IMG/VR virus record: IMGVR_UViG_3300032288_000680
Coordinates: 1-26,363 of that record
Strand: one strand, 5' to 3'
From: a virus
Length of the DNA: 26,363 nucleotides
Shown: in pieces, positions 21,601 to 26,363 of the stretch
Layout: the number at the start of each line of letters is the position of its first letter
Position numbering within the stretch: the first letter of the stretch is position 1
Position numbers and translations under genes: made by a program
The notes under the pieces: generated by a model
The model's input: the letters and a program-made list of their open reading frames with translations, nothing else
Told to the model about the DNA's origin: nothing
The model's database searches: none

Positions 21601-23866
21601 ATGCTCGTGTAATATAGTCAGCCTGGGCAAACTTACGTTCAAGAGATGTTAAATCTTCAGACTTTTTTCCAATTTTTGTAGCATAATCTTCAATGATTTC
21701 TAATCTTGCATCTTTATCATACATGTCAGCAGGGGTTTTTCTGCCTAATGCTCTAGCAATCTTGACTCTCAACTGTTCAGCGCTTTTAGAACCAGAGTAT
21801 GCAGCAGCAATTCTGCCCATTCTATGGCCTTTACGGTCTATGTACTGTAGTAAATCTTTAGCAGGTGCTGTTAAATAATAAATAAAACCTTCATCAATAC
21901 TGCTTCGTATACCCAAACGTGGGAAAAGTGTAAAGACAGACCAGAAATTAACAAGTGCACTTGCTTGAGCGCTTTGAGTAGCGCCACCAAACATAGCAGA
22001 AACTAACTTTCCTTTGTTTGCTTCATAAGCATACTGTGCTAGTTGTTGATAATCAAGGGTAGATATCGCACCACGCTCTTGAAATGGGTGAATAATACCT
22101 TGTGAGTCATATTCTAATACATCACCATTTTGTTTGATACCAGACTTAGATAAAACATTATCAAAACCTACAGGAACACCTAGTTTTTCAGTAACTGCAA
22201 CTCCTACTGAAGAACCATACTTCTGGTCAATGGTTTGTTTTATAAATTTTTTACCACTATCTGTTCCATCAATTCCCAAACGTTGCATAATTGCAACATC
22301 AAGGCTACGAAGCATGGCAACTTGGTCGTTTGCATCTGCAGCAATAAACTTAACAGTTAAAGCCTCTGATAAATCCTTTGGTAATACCTGACGTGCTGTG
22401 TCTCTAAAAACATTTGCAGTTTTAATAGACTGATTATTGTCAATAACATTAAGTTTAATTTCTTTATTTTGTGGAGTACGTGCTGCAAGAAGAGAAACTT
22501 TTTGTTTAATGCTTTTACGAGAGAATTTTACAAAGTCTGATATTTCTGGACCTATTAATGTAGCCTCACGGGTAGAACCTGCTTTAACAAGTGCTTTTGA
22601 TATTTCTTCAACTGATTGAGCAATCTCTTTATTTGTTCCAGACTTAGGATTTAAGAAATTACTTAGTGCTTTTTGAGCACCAGTAGTTAATCTACGTTGA
22701 TTACGTGCAGTTGCTATGCCATTACGGAAGAACTGAGCACCATCAACCCTGCCAGCCATAAACATAGAGAGATTCTCAACGTTTGAAAAAACTGTTTGAG
22801 CACGACTAGCATTAACAACGTTGTTTCTTTCTAAGAAATCAATAGCCTCATCATTATTATAGCCAGGAAAGCGTCTTTTAATATCATTACGTATTCCAAT
22901 TTTAGCAATTGAATCTGATTCATCATTAAGTTTTGCAATTGCAGGACCTAGTTGGTCATCCCATAACTTAACTACATCTTTGTTATCACGGAAAATATCT
23001 TTTACTCCAGCAACACCAAACTGCTCAATAGTCTTACGCATTTGAGTACCAGTTTGATTCTTAAGACCAAACAATCCTGCTTTAACAGCAGCAGTTGCTC
23101 CGCCAGTCATCCAAGTTAATGGGTCAACAGCAATTTGGTATATAAAATCTATAGGACCAGAGATACCTTGTATCCCAGTAGCACGGCTAATATCTCTACC
23201 TGGAGATACTTGTGCAAATTTTACGCCATCCATAACTTGCTGGAATGATTCTGGATTATTATATGCTTCTTCCAAAGCATCTAGTAATTTTGCGTTTACT
23301 GTACCACCAGCAGCAGCAATAATTTCTCCTGGTTTCTTACCAGCAATTAAACCTTTTGCTATCTCTACTTTTTCAACACCAAAATAATCTTGAGCACTTG
23401 CTAATGCACCTTGGTCATAAACTCTGCGCCCATCCCAAGCATCACTAAATGATTCTTTGGTAAATAAACCCTCACCTTGAGAAGCCTGACGTGCTAGTAG
23501 GTAAGGTGTATTAATTGTTCTAGTAAAAACACCTGCAGCCTTAAACAATAAAACCAATGGACTCTTAAGAACATTAAATCCAGTTTTTAGTGCACCAGTA
23601 ACATAGTTACTAGCACCTGGTTCTGCTAGTTGATAATCTGAATTTGGAAATAAAAACTTTAATTTATCCTGAGCACTAGGGTCTAGGCCTTCAAATTGTT
23701 TACGTGCTTCATCAATAGATAATTGGTTTAGTTTTTTGTTTTTCTCAACAGTCCAACTAAACTGTTCTAATTGAGTTCCTTGTTCCATAGGAATATTTGC
23801 AGATTTAGCAGCGGCATAAAGGTTTGGACTAGCCTTGGCTACTATCGGGTTAAGACGATATACCAT
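18692..23866 (-). CDS. Giant internal/ejection virion protein (1724 aa)
   Basis: This 1724-residue protein is the longest in the window. It has several amphipathic or hydrophobic stretches that could touch a membrane: about 92-125 (LKTGFNVLKSPLVLLFKAAG), about 235-270 (GPIDFIYQIAVDPLTWMTGG), and about 650-690 (LVNFWSVFTLFPRLGIRSSI, FIYYLTAPAKDLL). The rest is mostly helical, charged and without Cys-rich or obvious catalytic motifs; DFWRRMYRLKDVAPRVL and IFAPHVGEFDAPTYAYLEAAG are distinctive C-terminal elements. Size, helix content and position beside the portal match the large polyvalent or ejection proteins of short-tailed phages that cross the host envelope. A hidden enzyme domain is possible. 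Confidence 0.65.
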   Translation of the reverse strand: MVYRLNPIVAKASPNLYAAAKSANIPMEQGTQLEQFSWTVEKNKKLNQLSIDEARKQFEGLDPSAQDKLKFLFPNSDYQLAEPGASNYVTGALKTGFNVLKSPLVLLFKAAGVFTRTINTPYLLARQASQGEGLFTKESFSDAWDGRRVYDQGALASAQDYFGVEKVEIAKGLIAGKKPGEIIAAAGGTVNAKLLDALEEAYNNPESFQQVMDGVKFAQVSPGRDISRATGIQGISGPIDFIYQIAVDPLTWMTGGATAAVKAGLFGLKNQTGTQMRKTIEQFGVAGVKDIFRDNKDVVKLWDDQLGPAIAKLNDESDSIAKIGIRNDIKRRFPGYNNDEAIDFLERNNVVNASRAQTVFSNVENLSMFMAGRVDGAQFFRNGIATARNQRRLTTGAQKALSNFLNPKSGTNKEIAQSVEEISKALVKAGSTREATLIGPEISDFVKFSRKSIKQKVSLLAARTPQNKEIKLNVIDNNQSIKTANVFRDTARQVLPKDLSEALTVKFIAADANDQVAMLRSLDVAIMQRLGIDGTDSGKKFIKQTIDQKYGSSVGVAVTEKLGVPVGFDNVLSKSGIKQNGDVLEYDSQGIIHPFQERGAISTLDYQQLAQYAYEANKGKLVSAMFGGATQSAQASALVNFWSVFTLFPRLGIRSSIDEGFIYYLTAPAKDLLQYIDRKGHRMGRIAAAYSGSKSAEQLRVKIARALGRKTPADMYDKDARLEIIEDYATKIGKKSEDLTSLERKFAQADYITRALNRKIDKVTGKPRTGPLSRAEKLAGKLDDQEVQFLIQALTLNSQYLTAGTRSIAAGASLVGRQSAEVTEQLVNMSELDIAVGLFPGLVQGKTGQRIDTDTLASLQSLAGRGISIVHFENFVQRFYNNTKDIIGIGGKTKFDPVNAFLLSRGLRTERDFAGAKIGLLEQVGLRKNTDLLSQFDEDVIPSLDIKITHTVRDPEALKSFLGMTAHTSALRLQGLDDMEIAEVLIDRILLDMRQAFHGSTTGFNEGLFNKFKSIHNELLREELDTGNTIYSKAQAAAQKITFEDFEELTKGFQPKGELFTTLEIPGISDMETAFAKLGNGMMELMDNQVTGILRQPVVMIKYLDVRKNYAALEKQMATKLYLDKLKEYQDDGKVIGEKVKAAILEDTKQHAQKLITEISVQEAADSVLKFVDNPNIRTNFAVSVRNTGRYYRATEDFWRRMYRLKDVAPRVLFRMRLAHLGLDAAGGVYKDNNGEPYIMMPTDNVIFGVVDKTVRALGPGEESFQQPKFNEFTFRLTLANPSFSPDAGMPTLSGPIGALSVITMKSLLGKVPATKELSEELDNYALGDIGDGVTIMRALVPSSLQKLYSIVPKDEKDRQESTAAMQAIAYNQAFNTDEDMAKYLDPNASAQDKYNYLKQIRISAHNVVVMRNILGLFSPISPSVQESVNLPDYLKEVGITGLRPEFYDLVNAVTQKYKGDIQDPYELAVATFVGKNPGKLIYTVARNEKQTNVVIQKTKAVKSWAIQNESNIKKYGEAAWIFAPHVGEFDAPTYAYLEAAGLLKDKSLDAYYQDVLVAKDKQAYYDIGKEEKEFLKSTPSITARTAKIAESTRQRALLKMSNPLLEAALVAGGNEVATELNMLSNLEEIIKDSSVSMPVGTRQRLAMVTSRIRQFVSLSNDASLREAENFADIKRNFKNEVENLIASLSSGDAILTEASRAIFKSILGYYSRDTYTAKAYKGY

Positions 23867-24273
23867 TAGTACCCTTCGTCTAGTAAACTTCTATATATTA
23901 GTTCAGCCTCACCAGATGGGTCGTATGGTATTAAATTTCTAATTACATCTTGGATTGTGTATGAAGGATTAGGCAGTCTTGGCTTTGCTTCTGAGCCAGG
24001 TCCAGCACCTATATCAACTCCAGAGGTAATGGGTTCATTAGGACGTGCAGTAGGTGCCATTAGTGGTGTTGGCATTTCCATTTGTGGAATGGGATTGCCA
24101 GCCATAGGTGCTGCTACTTGGTTGTTATAAGTTTCTTGTCCTTGTCCGTATGGTAATCCTGGGATGTAAGTTGCGGGTTGTGTGCCGCCCCCGTCAGTGC
24201 GTTGACTAAGAGAGCCAGGGCCTGATATTGGGGCTGGGTTATTCGGTTTTCTATATCCACCTTGCTGTGCCAC
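23866..24273 (-). CDS. Pro/Gln/Gly-rich portal-adjacent protein (135 aa)
   Basis: This 135-residue protein is low-complexity and Pro/Gly/Gln-rich over residues 1-100. It ends in a conserved-looking helical tail (NPSYTIQDVIRNLIPYDPSG, EAELIYRSLLDEGY). GTG at 24273 is the start, with AGGAGGAA immediately upstream. It links the Ntn hydrolase and the giant virion protein, and its stop overlaps the latter's ATG (TAATG). A disordered linker with a short docking helix suggests a bridge between portal or hydrolase and internal proteins, but this is speculation and the family is unknown. Confidence 0.6.
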   Translation of the reverse strand: MAQQGGYRKPNNPAPISGPGSLSQRTDGGGTQPATYIPGLPYGQGQETYNNQVAAPMAGNPIPQMEMPTPLMAPTARPNEPITSGVDIGAGPGSEAKPRLPNPSYTIQDVIRNLIPYDPSGEAELIYRSLLDEGY

Positions 24274-24281
24274 ACTTCCTC

Positions 24282-24851
24282 CTACTTAGTAAATTGTGTT
24301 TTAACATGAACTGGTCCACCGCACCAAACATTATATTGAATTGCTACATGCACTGCTTTCTTAACAGCACCTGATGCTTTGGCATGTGTTTTTGTTTCTG
24401 TTTCCATCATTGCTAATGCGCCAAGGGCTAATCCCCCACCTGCGCCTATTCCGTATAAACCTCTATCATCTCGCATATATCCATAGTCATCACTAACTTG
24501 ATATAACTTTCCATTAAAACAAATTAATGCATCCCATCCAGCATCATCATCGTTTTTATTCTTAGGTGCTGGGTCGTAACCTGCTTCAGTTAGAGTTTGT
24601 TTTATAGATGGCAATACTCTAATCATCATAAATCTATCTGGGTCTTGCGTCTTAATTACTTTAGGCGGTTGCCATAGGTTATTAAGAATATCTCCTGCTA
24701 TAGCATCACCTGCTACTGCAACTAGATATTCATTAACCTTAACTATCTTATCGCATCCTTTTGCTACATACGGTTTATCTGTATATGTAGTCATTGAGTC
24801 TGCTGCTAAGACAGCCCAACCTTTACCCTGTACACCAACGATTGCAGTCAT
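24282..24851 (-). CDS. Proteasome/HslV-like Ntn hydrolase, candidate prohead protease
   Basis: This 189-residue protein looks like a proteasome beta-subunit or HslV-type N-terminal-nucleophile hydrolase. Removing Met1 exposes Thr (TAIVGVQGKGWAVLAADSMT). D17 in AADS and a Lys near 34 (CDKIVKV), counted from that Thr, sit where the catalytic Asp17 and Lys33 lie in proteasome subunits. YGIGAGGGLALGALAMM matches the family's GSGG..A..A turn. Later helices and a DALICFNGKLYQV strand fit the alpha-beta-beta-alpha fold, and total length equals that of HslV. It lies directly downstream of the portal gene, the usual slot for a head maturation protease. AAGGGGAC precedes ATG. It might process the scaffold or host proteins; whether it is active or forms rings is unknown. 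Confidence 0.78.
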   Translation of the reverse strand: MTAIVGVQGKGWAVLAADSMTTYTDKPYVAKGCDKIVKVNEYLVAVAGDAIAGDILNNLWQPPKVIKTQDPDRFMMIRVLPSIKQTLTEAGYDPAPKNKNDDDAGWDALICFNGKLYQVSDDYGYMRDDRGLYGIGAGGGLALGALAMMETETKTHAKASGAVKKAVHVAIQYNVWCGGPVHVKTQFTK

Positions 24852-24865
24852 AGTCCCCTTCTAAT

Positions 24866-26363
24866 TTATCTTCTTACAACTGTCCTCGCACTTGCACTTG
24901 CTTGTCCATTAGCAGTTAAACTAGATAAAAGACTTTGTAATCCGCCACCTTGCTCTGGCTGAGGAGGTAAGCCTCCTACTGGAGCCGCAACGGGAGCAGG
25001 GGACATTTGCTCAACCTGTGGAGCACCAGCAGGAGGTAATTCTTGAGGGTTAAAGATTTGCTCAATAGCATCTTCAATGGCTACGCCTTTTTGACGTGCT
25101 TTGATTACATCAGCAATCTTTACAACTATCTCACTTGGGTCTCCACCCTGTGTTGCAATTTGCGGTATTGCTTGTGTGTAAGCCTGTAATGAACCAATCA
25201 AAGAGTTACGCATCTCTTCAACTTCAATTTTCTCTTGTTCTTGAGTTACGTTAATACCAAATGGTAGTTCACGCATAACCATATCTTTAGAAATAATCTT
25301 AGCGCCTAGCGCTTGTAACATGAAGATAAGTCCCTGCGCTGGGTTAAGACCAGCAAGCATGCCATAGCGAACATCGGCTGAGTAATCCTTCTTAATGTCT
25401 TTAGAAGGTTTGTAATCAATACTGTAAGGGGAACCAGCATCTACACCACGAACTGTCTTCTCAAAATCAAAGAATGTTTCATCAACTTCAAAACAAAGAG
25501 AGATAACATCTTTAAGTGTTGAGGCAAAGATAGCCTGAGCAGATTTAACTTGTGTATCAAAGCCACCCATAAGTGCTTGCACACCTTGGCCAGTAATAAT
25601 ACTTGCATCAAGATTACCAGTACGGGACTCAGGATAACGAGTACCTATACGTAATTCTTGTTGCAGTAATGATTGTTCAGTAAATGCACCATTAGGAATA
25701 GGAAGTTCTACACGTCTAACTCCAGCAGGATTATTGGTACGGATAATTGCATCCCCACCAAATTGAATTTCTTGAACATCGTTAGGAACAACAATTGGTG
25801 ATTGAACTGATTTCTCTGCTGCTTCCATCGCTAGTAATGCGAACCTGTTACGAAGCAGTTGGATACCTAGAACATCATCAAACTGTCCACGCATCTCTCC
25901 ATCAATAGAGGGACGTTTAGCAACTATTACCATCATTTTACCGAATGGATTAATAGCCTGAGATAAGATTAAATTATTGCGACTTGGAATATAAATCAAT
26001 GATTGGTCTTTATCGTAATAACGAATAAATTCCACTACTGAATTTAAACTCTGGTCGTAGCCATCTCGTCCTAGAATCTGTAATTCATATTCTGGGAACT
26101 GGGCTACTAACTCAGCAATTGTTAATGAGTATCTCTTTGCAAAGGCAATGCAGCGTCCGTAGCGGTCAAATTCTGGGTAAGCCCCAATTGGACTTTCTAC
26201 TCTGATACGCGGCAGCCCCGCTTCTTCGTCTAATTCAATTATGAATGGGACGAAACCGAATGTGATGTAATGGTCTGCACCTGTGTACATCTGCACTTGT
26301 AAATCTGAATGAGCAAAATAGTTAGCAGCAATGCGAGTACGCTTATCGGCAAAAGAACGAGCA
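24866..26363 (-). CDS. Portal protein (5' end cut by window edge)
   Basis: The frame is open from 26363 to TAA at 24866, giving about 498 residues; the N-terminus lies beyond the window. A GTG at 26296 is only an internal codon, since upstream codons read on without a stop (RSFADKRTRIAANYFAHSDL). The visible part resembles portals of actinophages: ITFGFVPFIIELDEE, then SPIGAYPEFDRYGR, then FDDVLGIQLLRNRFALLAME, a helical stem, and a Pro/Gln-rich C-terminal tail. Portals form the ring at one head vertex that admits DNA and docks the tail. The large-terminase gene probably lies upstream, outside the window. Function is likely but based on pattern. Confidence 0.8.
   Translation of the reverse strand, partial: ARSFADKRTRIAANYFAHSDLQVQMYTGADHYITFGFVPFIIELDEEAGLPRIRVESPIGAYPEFDRYGRCIAFAKRYSLTIAELVAQFPEYELQILGRDGYDQSLNSVVEFIRYYDKDQSLIYIPSRNNLILSQAINPFGKMMVIVAKRPSIDGEMRGQFDDVLGIQLLRNRFALLAMEAAEKSVQSPIVVPNDVQEIQFGGDAIIRTNNPAGVRRVELPIPNGAFTEQSLLQQELRIGTRYPESRTGNLDASIITGQGVQALMGGFDTQVKSAQAIFASTLKDVISLCFEVDETFFDFEKTVRGVDAGSPYSIDYKPSKDIKKDYSADVRYGMLAGLNPAQGLIFMLQALGAKIISKDMVMRELPFGINVTQEQEKIEVEEMRNSLIGSLQAYTQAIPQIATQGGDPSEIVVKIADVIKARQKGVAIEDAIEQIFNPQELPPAGAPQVEQMSPAPVAAPVGGLPPQPEQGGGLQSLLSSLTANGQASASARTVVRR

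Noticed and set aside
18692-23866. N4-type virion RNA polymerase in the giant protein
   Set aside because: N4 relation of the capsid made this tempting, but I saw no T7-like polymerase motifs, and the protein is about half the size of N4 vRNAP.
26294-26296. GTG as start of the portal gene
   Set aside because: Codons upstream remain open to the window edge and encode portal-like sequence, so the gene is cut by the window and does not start there.

Overview
The window looks like part of a tailed bacteriophage genome, probably podovirus-like, infecting a low-GC actinobacterium. The host signal is a textbook WhiB-type Fe-S regulator (1203-1490) beside a sigma-factor-like protein and small zinc-ribbon proteins of kinds common in actinobacteriophages. 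The DNA is AT-rich, so a streamlined freshwater actinobacterium (Nanopelagicales/acI type) is a reasonable guess. The host assignment is inference; the phage identity is not in doubt, because portal, scaffold, N4-gp56-type major capsid protein, fibres, endolysin and holin-like genes are all present.

Layout: two transcription units converge on a strong bidirectional terminator hairpin at 1886-1916. The left unit (1-1857, + strand) carries small regulatory and DNA-handling genes: a zinc-ribbon peptide, a sigma-like protein, a second zinc-ribbon protein, an FmdB-type zinc ribbon, WhiB and a PD-(D/E)XK nuclease-like protein. Everything from 26363 down to 1936 lies on the - strand and is the virion and lysis block. 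In transcription order it holds the portal (cut by the window edge), a proteasome/HslV-like Ntn hydrolase in the slot where a prohead protease would be expected, a Pro-rich 135-aa protein, three large probable internal or ejection proteins (1724, 554 and 427 aa), scaffold, major capsid protein, a run of small and mostly very basic proteins, a 309-aa connector-like protein, the fibre genes (566, 109, 402, 100, 165 and 85 aa), a 56-aa protein, a glycosyltransferase, a 649-aa beta-propeller-like tail protein, and finally the lysis cassette (TM plus coiled-coil protein, secreted Pro/Glu-rich protein, 51-aa membrane protein, CHAP endolysin, 63-aa holin-like protein). No tail tube, sheath or tape-measure gene is recognisable, which with the large internal proteins favours a short-tailed particle.

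The genes are tightly packed. The longest non-coding stretch is about 120 bases (15623-15744), so no gap exceeds 300 bases. Many junctions are interlocked stop/start TAATG or ATGA, implying translational coupling. Longer gaps occur only around scaffold and capsid, and these carry hairpins, one of which contains the capsid ribosome binding site. I recognised no tRNA, CRISPR array, insertion sequence, integrase or attachment site. Terminase and replication genes must lie outside the window.

Most noteworthy are the Ntn-hydrolase (proteasome-fold) gene next to the portal, the secreted Pro/Glu-rich protein embedded in the lysis cassette, the dense Cys-rich regulatory cassette, the cluster of tiny basic proteins behind the capsid gene, and the structured RNA elements flanking the capsid and scaffold genes.
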